64,000 nt of DNA from Candidatus Magasanikiibacteriota bacterium (GTDB taxonomy: Bacteria > Patescibacteriota > Patescibacteriia > Magasanikbacterales > GWA2-37-8). The translations under genes were made by a program, and so were the position numbers. Positions 51,385 through 60,815 of the stretch are shown here, in pieces (within the stretch, counting starts at the first letter, position 1; each line of letters opens with the position of its first letter). The stretch is taken from the NCBI GenBank assembly GCA_903853785.1, contig CAINUM010000063.1:4404-68403 (forward strand). The letters run 5' to 3'. The notes under the pieces were generated by a model. The model made no database searches and had not been told where the DNA came from. It saw only the letters and a program-made list of their open reading frames with translations.

Positions 51385-52269
51385 TTACGCCATCTCGCGT
51401 AATTTTTTTATTCTATCTTCTATCGGTGGGTGAGTGGAAAATAATCCAGCCAAGGCTTTACCGGAAAATGGATTCGAAATATACATATGCGAAGTAGCTG
51501 GTGATGCATTTTTCATCGGAGTGTTTTCAGCGGCAATTTTTTCTAGCGCACGAGCTAATCCTTCTGGATAACGGGTGAGAAGAGATCCGCTGGCGTCAGC
51601 CAAATATTCACGTTTGCGTGACACGGCTAATTTTATCAGCTGAGCAATGATTGGTGAAAGGATTGCTAATACGATACCCACGATTGCAAATATCGCCATA
51701 CCATCGCTACCTTCGCGGTCACTGCTGCGACGACGAAACATTCCGCCACGTAAAAATATATTGGCCATGATAGAAACTGCACCAACCAAAACAGCGACGA
51801 GCATCATGAAACGAATATCATAATTTTTTATATGAGAAAGTTCATGAGCAATCACACCCTCTAGTTCTTCGTTTTCCAATTTCTCAATCGCGCCACGAGT
51901 GATAGCAATAGAAGCTAATTCTGGTTTGCGTCCGGTGGCAAAGGCATTGATGGCCGAATCTTCCATAATGTATATTCTTGGAACTGGTGTGCCAGCGGTA
52001 ATACAAAGATTCTCAACCATCCGATATACATACGGATTATCATTTTTTTCTAGCGGTTTGGCACCACTAGTCATCAAAGCAATTTTGTCACCCTGAAAAT
52101 AGGAAACCGAAGTGGTGATAAGTGAAATCATTATTCCTAAAAATATTCCACTATAACCATCGCCACCATAAGCACGATCAAAAACATATCCCAAAGCAAT
52201 CACTAGGACAGCAGCCAGTATCAAAAGTAGTACGGATTTTTGTTTGTTTGAATCTATTTGTGAGTACAT
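51385..52269 (-). CDS. htpX: Membrane zinc protease HtpX
   Basis: M48-family integral membrane protease for quality control of membrane proteins. The 294 residues carry two N-terminal helices (VLLLILAAVLVIALGYVF, GIFLGIMISLITTSVSYF), the zinc site GVIAHELSHIKNYD near residue 140, two further helices and the third-ligand region SRKREYLADASGSLLTRYPEGLARAL. It ends with the FSTHPPIEDRIKKLR motif. It follows the lemA gene by seven bases, a pairing common in bacteria. Confidence 0.95.
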   Translation of the reverse strand: MYSQIDSNKQKSVLLLILAAVLVIALGYVFDRAYGGDGYSGIFLGIMISLITTSVSYFQGDKIALMTSGAKPLEKNDNPYVYRMVENLCITAGTPVPRIYIMEDSAINAFATGRKPELASIAITRGAIEKLENEELEGVIAHELSHIKNYDIRFMMLVAVLVGAVSIMANIFLRGGMFRRRSSDREGSDGMAIFAIVGIVLAILSPIIAQLIKLAVSRKREYLADASGSLLTRYPEGLARALEKIAAENTPMKNASPATSHMYISNPFSGKALAGLFSTHPPIEDRIKKLREMA

Positions 52270-52276
52270 AACTGAA

Positions 52277-52843
52277 TTAGAATTTTACCTGCACATTTTG
52301 TCTTTCAACCTCTGCTGCTTGGAAGAATTCGTATTTAGTAAATTTCAACATACCAGCGAACATATTGGTTGGGAAAGTTTGGATACTAGTATTGAAGTCA
52401 CGAACATTACCATTGTAAAAACGGCGACTAGCTTGGATTTTGTTTTCGGTATCAGAAATTTCGTCTTGTAATTGTAAGAAGTTTTGACTAGCTTTTAGCT
52501 CTGGATAATTTTCAGTAACGGCAAATAGAGATTTTAAAGTAGAAGATAATGCATTTTCCGCTGCTTCGCGTTCGGCTAATGTAGCGCCGGCTTTGTCGTG
52601 AGAAGTCATCGCAGCTGTGCGCGCTTCGGTCAATTTTACCAAAGTTTCACGTTCGTGGGTCATATAGCCCTTTACGGTTTCCACTAAATTTGGAATTAAA
52701 TCGTAGCGACGTTTGAGTTGAACGTCGATATCACTAAAAGCTTCGTCGACGCGATTTTTGCCCCGTACCAAGCCGTTGAAGACCATGATTACCCAGATCA
52801 CTACTATTGCCAGAACCGCTATAATAATATAAAATGGAGACAT
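52277..52843 (-). CDS. LemA family protein
   Basis: A 188-residue protein with an N-terminal membrane helix (FYIIIAVLAIVVIWVIMVF) and the LemA core: NRVDEAFSDIDVQLKRRYDLIPNLVETVKGY, LFAVTENYPELKASQNFLQLQ and ARRFYNGNVRDFNT-type ASRRFYNGNVRDFNTSIQ. The fold is a four-helix bundle outside the membrane. The function is uncertain, but the gene is often next to htpX as here, suggesting a partner role. Confidence 0.93.
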   Translation of the reverse strand: MSPFYIIIAVLAIVVIWVIMVFNGLVRGKNRVDEAFSDIDVQLKRRYDLIPNLVETVKGYMTHERETLVKLTEARTAAMTSHDKAGATLAEREAAENALSSTLKSLFAVTENYPELKASQNFLQLQDEISDTENKIQASRRFYNGNVRDFNTSIQTFPTNMFAGMLKFTKYEFFQAAEVERQNVQVKF

Positions 52844-52924
52844 ATAATATATACTTATTGAGCAAAGTCGGTGACGACTTTATTCAGTTATTTTAGCTTA
52901 CTAATACTAATAAATCAAGCCTTT

Positions 52925-54097
52925 ATGGCCTCAATTATCTTTTTTATCCTGGTTTTAGCGGTGTTAGTTATTTCTCATGAGTTCGGTCATTTTATTGCGG
53001 CCAAAAAAACTGGCATGAAAGTTCATGAATTCGGTTTTGGTTTTCCACCAAGACTTTTTGGTTTGCAATTTAAAAAAGACAATAAAAAACATTGGCGTAT
53101 TGTGAAGGGGAATCGTGATCTAAATGAAACTGACGAAGAATATGGCACTGTTTATTCTTTGAATTGGTTACCATTGGGTGGTTTTGTAAAGATCAAAGGA
53201 GAAAATGGAGATGAACAAAATGATCCGCAAAGTTTTGCAGCCAAAAAACCTTGGCAAAAATCTGTCGTGCTGGCTGCTGGTGTTGTAATGAATGTAGTTT
53301 TGGCAATGGTGCTTTTGATCAGTGGTTATATGATTGGCTTACCTCAGACCCTAGATAACATGTCGGATGTTTCAAAGATCGCGGATCGTCGTGTTGAAGT
53401 TATGCAAGTAGTTCCTGGTAAACCGGCAGAAGCTGCTGGAATTAAAGCGGGTGATGCGATATTGCAGGTAGGAACGTTGGCAAATCCTCGTTTGAAAGAA
53501 CTACAAGATTATATTGATCTCCATAAAAATGAAGTTTTGTTGGTAAAAGTTCAGCGTGATAAAGAAATTTTTGATAAGCAAATTAAACCAGCAATTTACA
53601 GTGATACTGGTAGAGGTGGTTTGGGTATAGCGATTGCCGAACTCGGTACAGTGAAGTATCCTTTTTTTATAGCAATTTGGGAAGGCATAAAAGCCACGGG
53701 TTGGTATTTGAAAGAAATTTTAATAGCATTTTATTTATTGATAAAAGGAGCGTTTGCAGGTCACGGTGTTGGTGATGCAGTTTCTGGTCCAGTGGGCGTT
53801 GCAGTGATGACTGGGAGAGTGGCACGAATGGGATTGGTGTATTTAATACAATTTATGGCCATGTTGTCGCTAAATTTAGCGGTGTTTAACATTTTACCAA
53901 TTCCAGCTTTGGACGGTGGTCGTTTGTTGTTTGTCGCTATTTCAAAATTACGTCGTAAAGATGTCTCACAAAAATTAGAAGGTATATTTCATACGGTTGG
54001 ATTTGCTTTATTAATGTTGTTGGTGGTGGTAGTAACCGTTCGAGATATAAATACTTTTAAAATGGTAATTTGGGGTTTTGTAAAGAGATTTTTTTAA
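52925..54097 (+). CDS. rseP: Site-2 membrane protease (RseP/MmpA type)
   Basis: Cleaves proteins within the membrane. The start is set at MASIIFFILVLAVLVISHEFGHF; the frame is open 18 codons upstream, but the family begins here. HEFGH in the first helix binds zinc. A PDZ domain occupies roughly residues 165-240 (VVPGKPAEAAGIKAGDAILQV), and NILPIPALDGGRLLF supplies the third ligand. The protein has 390 residues. A longer-than-usual loop before the PDZ domain (FKKDNKKHWRIVKGNRDLNETDEEYGT) is present. Confidence 0.93.
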   Translation: MASIIFFILVLAVLVISHEFGHFIAAKKTGMKVHEFGFGFPPRLFGLQFKKDNKKHWRIVKGNRDLNETDEEYGTVYSLNWLPLGGFVKIKGENGDEQNDPQSFAAKKPWQKSVVLAAGVVMNVVLAMVLLISGYMIGLPQTLDNMSDVSKIADRRVEVMQVVPGKPAEAAGIKAGDAILQVGTLANPRLKELQDYIDLHKNEVLLVKVQRDKEIFDKQIKPAIYSDTGRGGLGIAIAELGTVKYPFFIAIWEGIKATGWYLKEILIAFYLLIKGAFAGHGVGDAVSGPVGVAVMTGRVARMGLVYLIQFMAMLSLNLAVFNILPIPALDGGRLLFVAISKLRRKDVSQKLEGIFHTVGFALLMLLVVVVTVRDINTFKMVIWGFVKRFF

Positions 54098-54169
54098 AAC
54101 ATGGAAATAAATAGTACAATAAATATAGTTTAAACAAACTAAAAGAAACGCAACAAAAATAGATTTATT

Positions 54170-54949
54170 ATGTCTGAGCAAAAAGGTTACAACCCAGAAC
54201 TAGGAGAAAGATATATATCCAAAGCTGCTCGAAGTGGTGAACCTTTTTTAAATTCAGATGAGCGGAAAGATAAAATTAATGAATGGCAGGATCGAGCATG
54301 GATGAATGAAACCGGACGTTTTCAAGGTTTGAGTTACAAATCAGCGTCCAGAGTTGAAGGAGTTGGAGGGCAAGATGATGATATTAGCAGTGTGCACAGG
54401 GAATGGTTTGTTAATTTAACTATACCTAAATTAATTACTGAAAATCCTGGAAGAAAAATTAAAATAATGGATTTGGGTGGTGGAAATGGAATGTATGCCA
54501 AACAAATTAGAGACACGTTTGGTGATAAGGTGGAAGTATTTACCACCGGATTAAAAAAGAAAGCAGCGGAAAAAAGCTTGGAAATAAATGATAAAAAGGC
54601 AAAACCAAATAAGAATGATTTAAAATGGCGTTCAATACTAGAACTTCACGATTTTCCAGAATTTGATCTTATTGTTGATACATATGGCGAAGCTCTTTAT
54701 AGTTTAAAAATGAGAAGTGACGTATCTGTTAATGATATCTCAAAATATTTCAACGCGGTTTCAAAAAAACTTTTACCGGGTGGGCATGCTAGCATAGACT
54801 TTTATCCTATTTTTGAAATGGACCAATCGTTGGTTGAAGATGTTTTTAGGGATTTAGAAAAGCAATGTGGTGTGAAAATTAGTTTTGAAGGTAAAGATAA
54901 TTTTATTGTTAAAATAGATAAGCCAAAAATAGAAATTGAAAAAAAATAA
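54170..54949 (+). CDS. SAM-dependent methyltransferase-like protein
   Basis: A 259-residue protein. IKIMDLGGGNGMYAKQIRDTFG near residue 100 is motif I of class I methyltransferases, FDLIVDTYGEALYSL fits motif II, and KLLPGGHASIDFYP fits motif III. The first 85 residues have no known motif. The substrate cannot be told. Its stop codon is followed by the pheS ATG with one base between, so the two are probably co-transcribed. Confidence 0.75.
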   Translation: MSEQKGYNPELGERYISKAARSGEPFLNSDERKDKINEWQDRAWMNETGRFQGLSYKSASRVEGVGGQDDDISSVHREWFVNLTIPKLITENPGRKIKIMDLGGGNGMYAKQIRDTFGDKVEVFTTGLKKKAAEKSLEINDKKAKPNKNDLKWRSILELHDFPEFDLIVDTYGEALYSLKMRSDVSVNDISKYFNAVSKKLLPGGHASIDFYPIFEMDQSLVEDVFRDLEKQCGVKISFEGKDNFIVKIDKPKIEIEKK

Positions 54950-54950
54950 T

Positions 54951-55997
54951 ATGCAATCAAAACTTGAACAATTAAAATCGGAAGCATTGTTAGCGCTAAA
55001 GTCTGTTAAAGACAAAGCTCAATTAGAAGAATTGGAGAATAAATTTTTTGGTCGCAAAAATGGTGAATTGACCAATATTATGAAAGGCCTAAAAGATTTA
55101 GCCGATGATGCTCGTAAAGTGGTTGGTCAAGTTGCCAATGACGTAAAGATAGAAATTGAAAATGCATTACAGTCAAAGAAAAAAGAATTATCTCAAGCGG
55201 ATTGGCAAGCAAATTTGGAAAAAGAAAGATTGGATACCACTCAACCAGTATTGCCAAAAAATGAACGTGGTCATTTTCATCCAAACACGATTGTACAAAA
55301 TGATTTAGAAGAACTTTTTACTTCAATGGGTTTTATGACCCTCGACGGATCTGAACTTGAAAGTGATTATTACAACTTCTCTGCTTTAAATATACCGGAA
55401 ACCCATCCTGCTCGCGATATGCAAGACACTTTTTATGTAAAAGGTCATGGGGTAGATTCAAATGTTCCATGGGTAATGCGCACTCAGACATCTGCGATGC
55501 AAGTTCGGGCTATGCAAAAATATGGAGCTCCGGTTCGTGCGATTGTGCCAGGAAAATGTTTCCGCAACGAGGCGACCGATGTCCGTCATGAACATACATT
55601 TTATCAACTAGAAGGTTTTGTGGTGGGGGAAAATATTACTTTTGCTCATCTAAAAGGGGTGCTTGAAACAGTGGCTAAGCATTTGTATGGTGAAGAAACA
55701 CAGGTGCGTCTGCGTCCAAAATATTATCCGTTTGTAGAGCCTGGTGTTAATGGTGAAGTTACCTGTTTTTTGTGTAAAGGTGAAGGTTGTCGAGTCTGTA
55801 AAAATACTGGTTGGTTGGAAATTTTTGGAGCAGGTATGATTCATCCAAATGTGTTAAAAGAAGGAAATATCGATTCGACAAAAAATCAAGGATTTGCCTT
55901 TGGGTTTGGTTTAACCCGTTTGGTGATGCTTAAATATGGTATTGAGGATATTCGCCATCTCGAAAGTGGTGATTTGAAATTTCTTAAACAGTTTTAA
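54951..55997 (+). CDS. pheS: Phenylalanyl-tRNA synthetase alpha subunit
   Basis: Catalytic half of the alpha2-beta2 enzyme. The start is at MQSKLEQLKSEALLALKSV; an ATG five codons earlier lies inside the previous gene. The 348 residues have the helical N-terminal arm, HPARDMQDTFYV, the motif 2 arginine region (KCFRNEATDVRHEHTFYQLEGF) and motif 3 (GFAFGFGLTRLVMLKYG). Between residues 260 and 285 there is a Cys4 insertion, CFLCKGEGCRVC, a likely zinc knuckle that many bacterial PheS proteins lack. Confidence 0.95.
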   Translation: MQSKLEQLKSEALLALKSVKDKAQLEELENKFFGRKNGELTNIMKGLKDLADDARKVVGQVANDVKIEIENALQSKKKELSQADWQANLEKERLDTTQPVLPKNERGHFHPNTIVQNDLEELFTSMGFMTLDGSELESDYYNFSALNIPETHPARDMQDTFYVKGHGVDSNVPWVMRTQTSAMQVRAMQKYGAPVRAIVPGKCFRNEATDVRHEHTFYQLEGFVVGENITFAHLKGVLETVAKHLYGEETQVRLRPKYYPFVEPGVNGEVTCFLCKGEGCRVCKNTGWLEIFGAGMIHPNVLKEGNIDSTKNQGFAFGFGLTRLVMLKYGIEDIRHLESGDLKFLKQF

Positions 55998-55998
55998 T

Positions 55999-58437
55999 AT
56001 GTTGATATCCTATAATTGGTTAAAAAAATACGTAAGTCCATTGGTAGTAGACGCTAAAGAAGTGGCCGAAAAATTGAAAGCGTCTACCGTTGAAGTTGAG
56101 AATTTGCAAGATCAAGGTGAATTGTTGCAAAATATTGTAATTGGAAAGGTTACTAGCGAAATCAAGCATCCTAATGCTGATAAGTTGAAATTGTGTAAAG
56201 TGGATGTTGGTAATGAAGAATTACAAATTGTATGTGGTGGTAGTAATGTACGCGAAGGTATGTTGGTTGCAGTTGCGAAAGTTGGGGCCAAAGTACAGTG
56301 GCACGGTGAAGATAAGTTGACTGAGCTAAAACCAACTAAAATTCGCGGTGAAGATTCTTACGGTATGATTTGCGCCTCTACGGAAATTGGCTTAGGAGAA
56401 TTATTTCCAACAAAAGACGAAAAAGAGATTTTAGATTTGACTGAAAAAAATTATAAAATAGGCCTGCCAATCGCTGAAGTTTTAGGTTTAAATGATTGGG
56501 TTTTTGAAATTGATAATAAGTCACTATCTAATCGTGGCGATCTTTGGGGTCATTATGGTATGGCACGTGAAGTGGCGGTGCTGTACAGTCGTGATTTGCA
56601 AAAATATGAAACTAAAAAAATAACACCAGGAAAAGATTTTAAATTAGAGGTTGAAGTGGTTGAACCAAAATTGTGTTCACGATATATGGCAGTGGCGATG
56701 TCTGGTATTAAAGTAGGACCATCTCCAGTTTGGTTACAAGAAAAACTGATGACTTTGGGACATCATCCGATTAATAACATTGTTGATATTACAAATTATA
56801 TAATGTTGGATTTGGGACAGCCGATGCATGCTTTTGACGCAACCAAAGTTGAAGAAAAAATTTCTATTCGTTTGGCTAAGATAGGAGAAAAAATTGTGGC
56901 ATTAGATAAAAATGAATACGAGTTGAATGAACATGATTTAGTAATTGCTGATAATAAAAAAGCTTTAGCAATTGCTGGGGTCATGGGAGGTAAGGTGAGT
57001 TCTATTGATGATGGGACCACCAGTATTATTTTTGAATCAGCCAATTTCAATCCTATTAGCGTTCGCAAAACATCTACTCATTTGAATTTACGAAGTGATT
57101 CCTCGGTGCGTTTTGAAAAAAGTTTAGATCCAAATATGTGTGAAATGGCTTTGCAAAAAGCAGTCGAGCTGGTTTTGGAATGTAGTCCTGAAGCTAAGGT
57201 TTCAAGTAAAGTGGTGGATGAAAAAAACTTTGCTTTAACAGTTGGTCCAATAGAAATTCCATTTAGCATTTTTGAAAAAAAATTAGGAGTAATAATACCA
57301 GAAAAAGATATCATAAACATCTTTGAACGTTTGGGTTTTGTGGTAAAATCAAAGAAAGCAAATCTCTCAATAATAATTCCTACTTGGCGTGCTGTAAAGG
57401 ACATTTCCATTGCTGAAGATTTAGTAGAAGAGGTGGCTCGTTTTTTTGGATATAACAATATTGCATCAGCATTGCCAGGTTTAGAAAATAAACCACCACA
57501 AATAAATCGTTTACGAAATCTAGAAAAAAATATTACTTCAATATTGGTGAAAGAACTTGGTTATAATGAGGTTTACAATTACTCTTTTGTAGGTCAGGAT
57601 CAAATCAACAAACTTGGAGATGGAATTGAAAAATATTTAGAATTAGATAATCCACTCTCTAAAGAGCGTCCATTTTTAAGAAGAAATCTTTTGCCAAATT
57701 TGTTAGAAAATGTAAAAAATAACATTGAAAATTATCCGGTAGTAAAAATATTTGAAATTGGTAAAGTGTTTTCCACTCATCAGGCTGGAGCACGTGTTGA
57801 TAATAACGGGGATATTTTATTACCAAAACAAGATACTTGGTTGGCAGCTTTGTATGCAGCAAAAAAAGATGAAGCCCCTTATTGGCAGGTTCGCAAGGCT
57901 TTAGAAAGCATTTTTGCTGAGTTGCATTTGGCAATCGAAATTTTACCAGCCGACAAAATTCAAACTTGGGAGCACCCAACTAGACTTGCGTTAGTTTCTA
58001 CTTTTGGAAAAACAGTTGGAATAATTTGTGAAATAAACCCATTAGTATCACAAGGATTGGGTATCGAACAACGAGTTGGTGTCTTGCAAATAAATTTGAT
58101 AACGTTGTCTGATTTATTGGAAAATAAAAAAATTCTTTCTAGTTACCACCCCGCTTCTGGTTATCCAGAAGTTGTGCGAGATTTAGCTTTTTTAGTAAAA
58201 AAAGAAGTAGAACATGCAGATATATTAGCGGTTTTAAATTCAGCCGACCCCTTAATTGCAAAAGTAGAGTTATTTGATGTCTACGAAGGTGTTAATATTG
58301 GTGAGGGCTACAAGAGCGTGGGTTACGGATTTATATTTTCTGATCCTGAGAGGACATTAACAACAGTGGAGGTTGATTTGATAATGAAAAAAATAATAAT
58401 TTTACTAGAAAAGCAATTCAAAGCAGAAATGAGATAG
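55999..58437 (+). CDS. pheT: Phenylalanyl-tRNA synthetase beta subunit
   Basis: An 812-residue partner of PheS that provides editing and tRNA recognition. It starts MLISYNWLKKYVSP. A tRNA-binding domain follows (GKVTSEIKHPNADKLKLCKVDVG, residues about 45-150), then the B3/B4 editing region (NIVDITNYIMLDLGQPMHAFDATKV), B5, a catalytic-like core and the C-terminal anticodon-binding domain (YPEVVRDLAFLVKKEVEHADI). The gene follows pheS with a one-base gap. Confidence 0.96.
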   Translation: MLISYNWLKKYVSPLVVDAKEVAEKLKASTVEVENLQDQGELLQNIVIGKVTSEIKHPNADKLKLCKVDVGNEELQIVCGGSNVREGMLVAVAKVGAKVQWHGEDKLTELKPTKIRGEDSYGMICASTEIGLGELFPTKDEKEILDLTEKNYKIGLPIAEVLGLNDWVFEIDNKSLSNRGDLWGHYGMAREVAVLYSRDLQKYETKKITPGKDFKLEVEVVEPKLCSRYMAVAMSGIKVGPSPVWLQEKLMTLGHHPINNIVDITNYIMLDLGQPMHAFDATKVEEKISIRLAKIGEKIVALDKNEYELNEHDLVIADNKKALAIAGVMGGKVSSIDDGTTSIIFESANFNPISVRKTSTHLNLRSDSSVRFEKSLDPNMCEMALQKAVELVLECSPEAKVSSKVVDEKNFALTVGPIEIPFSIFEKKLGVIIPEKDIINIFERLGFVVKSKKANLSIIIPTWRAVKDISIAEDLVEEVARFFGYNNIASALPGLENKPPQINRLRNLEKNITSILVKELGYNEVYNYSFVGQDQINKLGDGIEKYLELDNPLSKERPFLRRNLLPNLLENVKNNIENYPVVKIFEIGKVFSTHQAGARVDNNGDILLPKQDTWLAALYAAKKDEAPYWQVRKALESIFAELHLAIEILPADKIQTWEHPTRLALVSTFGKTVGIICEINPLVSQGLGIEQRVGVLQINLITLSDLLENKKILSSYHPASGYPEVVRDLAFLVKKEVEHADILAVLNSADPLIAKVELFDVYEGVNIGEGYKSVGYGFIFSDPERTLTTVEVDLIMKKIIILLEKQFKAEMR

Positions 58438-58490
58438 TCACTTTTTATTTTTTGTGGTATAATATATTTATAATTTTTTAAGAGGGAAAT

Positions 58491-58877
58491 ATGTTTACTA
58501 ATTCAAAAGATATTTTATTTTTGATAATATCGTTCTGTATTTTGTGGGTTACGTTTTTCTTGTGTTGGATGTTTTATTATTTGATGAGGTTGTTGCGCAA
58601 TGCCAATCAGATAGTAGAAGAGTTTAGAGTGAGACTACAAGCTTTGACTGAGGCGATCGGATACATTCGCGGCAAGGTAGAGCATATGTCTGGTCTGTTA
58701 ACATTATTAACGGACGGTGCCTCTGGATTGTTGCAAAAAGTTATTGCCAAGAAAACTAGTGAATGGGTTAATACAGGTTCAGACAAGATCAATCAAACCG
58801 CCAAAGATGCAGTGGCTAAAGCGGTGTCAGAGACGGCTAAAAAAATGAAGAAAGCAACTAAGGCGATTAAAAAATAA
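58491..58877 (+). CDS. Small membrane protein with coiled C-terminus
   Basis: A 128-residue protein with one N-terminal membrane helix (ILFLIISFCILWVTFFLCWMFYYLM), then an amphipathic helical segment (NQIVEEFRVRLQALTEAIGYIRG) and a Lys/Ala-rich helical C-terminus. The shape resembles DUF948-type bacterial membrane proteins of unknown function, but I cannot confirm it. It is one of the few genes here with a visible ribosome site (AAGAGGG four bases before ATG). Confidence 0.7.
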   Translation: MFTNSKDILFLIISFCILWVTFFLCWMFYYLMRLLRNANQIVEEFRVRLQALTEAIGYIRGKVEHMSGLLTLLTDGASGLLQKVIAKKTSEWVNTGSDKINQTAKDAVAKAVSETAKKMKKATKAIKK

Positions 58878-58893
58878 ATTTTATTATTTTATC

Positions 58894-58922
58894 AAAGAGG
58901 CCAATTCGTGGCCTCTTTTTTT
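58894..58922 (+). terminator. Terminator
   Basis: AAAGAGGCCA-ATTCG-TGGCCTCTTT, a 10-bp stem followed by a T-run, closing the unit of the small membrane protein. Confidence 0.92.
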
Positions 58923-58972
58923 GACTATCAATAACTTATCGAGTATTATTAACTCATAAATATTTTAATTTT

Positions 58973-59953
58973 ATGAATAGTGAAAATAAGTTTACACCGT
59001 CAGATAAGGGGATTTTGGACAGAAGACAAAGTAAAGTTTCTTCTGATTCTTTTGCAGTTAAAAGAGATAGTCTAGCAAAAAAAGTTGTTGGTAATTTTAT
59101 TGGAGATAACGACAGCGACTCACTATACAATAGTCTTTCAGGAAAAAGTGGACAACGTCAGCGTGAAAAATTTGAATCAATTGTTAAAATTGCTGAAAGA
59201 GTTTGGCTACCAGAATTCAAAAATTCATTTTCAGAAAAATTAGACATATTGAGACAGAACGGTGATTTAAACATATCACCGGAAGAGGTTAAAAAACGAT
59301 TGTCCGATGTACAAATATTTTTCTTTGATAAAGGTACTAAAGCCGGAGAAAAAGTAGATGCTAAAGGAGCAAATTCACGTTATTCTACGGTTCACATTGA
59401 GATTGATACCAACTTTAATGGAGATGAAAACGAGTTTTTAGCAGATCTTCAGCACACATTTAATCATGAGATGCTCCACGCAATTTCCGGTTCCTTGTTT
59501 TTGACGACTCCAAGGCATTTGGGTGTTTTTAATACCGATAAATACAGGAGAGGGCTTGTGTTTGGTCCTACCATCATGGGTGATGATATAGAAAGATTTT
59601 CATGGTTAAATGAAGCGGTCACAGAAACTTTGGCTTTGGAAATGGATGAAAATAAGGATACTGACTTTTTATCATACAAGAACGAAAGATTATTGTTATC
59701 ACTGTTGATCAACGGGCCTGTAGGAGGTAGCGAACAAAAAATTGATAAAAAGAAGTTTTATCACGCATATTTTGAAAGTTATCAAGAAAAAGATTCGGCC
59801 GAAAATAGATTGAAGTACTGGAAAGAGCTAATACACTCAATAAACTCAGCCTTCTACCCTGGTTTTTTATTAAAGCTAGATAAACTAATAAAAGAAAAAG
59901 GGGTTGGATATATGGTGAGTAATTTTCAACACATTTGCGAAAATAAAATATAA
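58973..59953 (+). CDS. Putative zinc metallopeptidase (HExxH)
   Basis: A 326-residue soluble protein. FNHEMLHAISGS near residue 163 contains HEMLH, the HExxH zincin motif, and SWLNEAVTETLALEMDE about 45 residues later supplies a Glu-zincin type third ligand (NEAxxE). The N-terminal 60 residues are polar and probably disordered. There is no signal peptide, so it acts inside the cell or leaves by another route. The family is not identified and the substrate is unknown. Confidence 0.7.
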   Translation: MNSENKFTPSDKGILDRRQSKVSSDSFAVKRDSLAKKVVGNFIGDNDSDSLYNSLSGKSGQRQREKFESIVKIAERVWLPEFKNSFSEKLDILRQNGDLNISPEEVKKRLSDVQIFFFDKGTKAGEKVDAKGANSRYSTVHIEIDTNFNGDENEFLADLQHTFNHEMLHAISGSLFLTTPRHLGVFNTDKYRRGLVFGPTIMGDDIERFSWLNEAVTETLALEMDENKDTDFLSYKNERLLLSLLINGPVGGSEQKIDKKKFYHAYFESYQEKDSAENRLKYWKELIHSINSAFYPGFLLKLDKLIKEKGVGYMVSNFQHICENKI

Positions 59954-59956
59954 ATT

Positions 59957-59997
59957 AAACAAAAAACCCTCGATTAATAGTCAAGGGTTTTTTGTTT
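59957..59997. terminator. Bidirectional terminator
   Basis: AAACAAAAAACCCT pairs with AGGGTTTTTTGTTT around a 13-base centre that can itself close by CGA/TC pairs. It lies between the convergent peptidase and membrane-protein genes. Confidence 0.85.
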
Positions 59998-59999
59998 AA

Positions 60000-60692
60000 T
60001 TATTTACCTAATTGCATTTCATCTTCCCACCTTGCCCCAACAAATATCATTAAGGCTAATAATAATCCAAAATGACAAAGAACTGAAGGAAACTGAACAT
60101 TTAGTGCTGGAAACATTACTGTTAAAATAAAAGTTGGAAATGACATGAGAAAAACAGCGGTAGGAAAAGCTAATAAAGCCTTTTGTTTTCTTTGATTTTT
60201 TTCTTTCATGTAGGCGCGGATTCCAATAATACAAGCAATCAAGATAAAACTAAAATAGTAAGCACTATATATGCCAAATCGAACAGACGAAAAAGGCGAA
60301 ATCACATTAGAGAAAATGTTGCGGGCAGTTACAAAAATATCATGACATTTTCCTTCTATTACAAATTTTTCTGCCATTCCCGCACCAATTATATATATTG
60401 TAGGAATAATATATATCCAGAAAAGATTAAATTTAATTTTGAAATAATATAAGGTAGTGTGGAGTCCGATGGCCGGCAAAACACTGTAAGCCATAAAACC
60501 GATACGCATCCACAGATCAGCCTGATTGGTTTTACAAAACATGAATTCGGTAAATTGATATAATCCTAAAAAAAACATCAAAGTACTGGAAAAAAAACGC
60601 GTACGATTTTTCGGATATTTAAATGGGATAATGACTCCTAGTGTCCATTCAACAAGTGCTGTGGTTATAGATACGGTCGGATTGTAACACAT
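60000..60692 (-). CDS. Seven-helix membrane protein, hypothetical
   Basis: A 230-residue protein with about six to seven hydrophobic segments (LVEWTLGVIIPFKYP, STLMFFLGLYQFTEF, MAYSVLPAIGLHTTLYYF, IYIIPTIYIIGAGM, YYFSFILIACIIGI, LLAFPTAVFLMSFPTFIL, LCHFGLLLALMIFVGARW). It begins MCYNPTVSITT, a start seen in an uncharacterised membrane family. Conserved-looking Glu and His residues lie in helix 2 (TEFMFC) and helix 3 (GLHTTL). The function is unknown. It stands alone, divergent from the dehydrogenase gene. Confidence 0.7.
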   Translation of the reverse strand: MCYNPTVSITTALVEWTLGVIIPFKYPKNRTRFFSSTLMFFLGLYQFTEFMFCKTNQADLWMRIGFMAYSVLPAIGLHTTLYYFKIKFNLFWIYIIPTIYIIGAGMAEKFVIEGKCHDIFVTARNIFSNVISPFSSVRFGIYSAYYFSFILIACIIGIRAYMKEKNQRKQKALLAFPTAVFLMSFPTFILTVMFPALNVQFPSVLCHFGLLLALMIFVGARWEDEMQLGK

Positions 60693-60748
60693 AAAAAAGA
60701 TAATTAAATTTACTGAAGTATACTCCTACTTATGCGGTTATGCTAATT

Positions 60749-60777
60749 TTGACGGTGGATAGATTATGGGGTATTAT
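60749..60777 (+). promoter_or_regulatory. Promoter of the Glu dehydrogenase gene
   Basis: TTGACG and TATTAT with a 17-base spacer in the 123-base divergent gap, 38 bases before the ATG. Confidence 0.78.
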
Positions 60778-60815
60778 TAATCCATACTGATTTACTCACT
60801 ATTAAAATATAGTAT

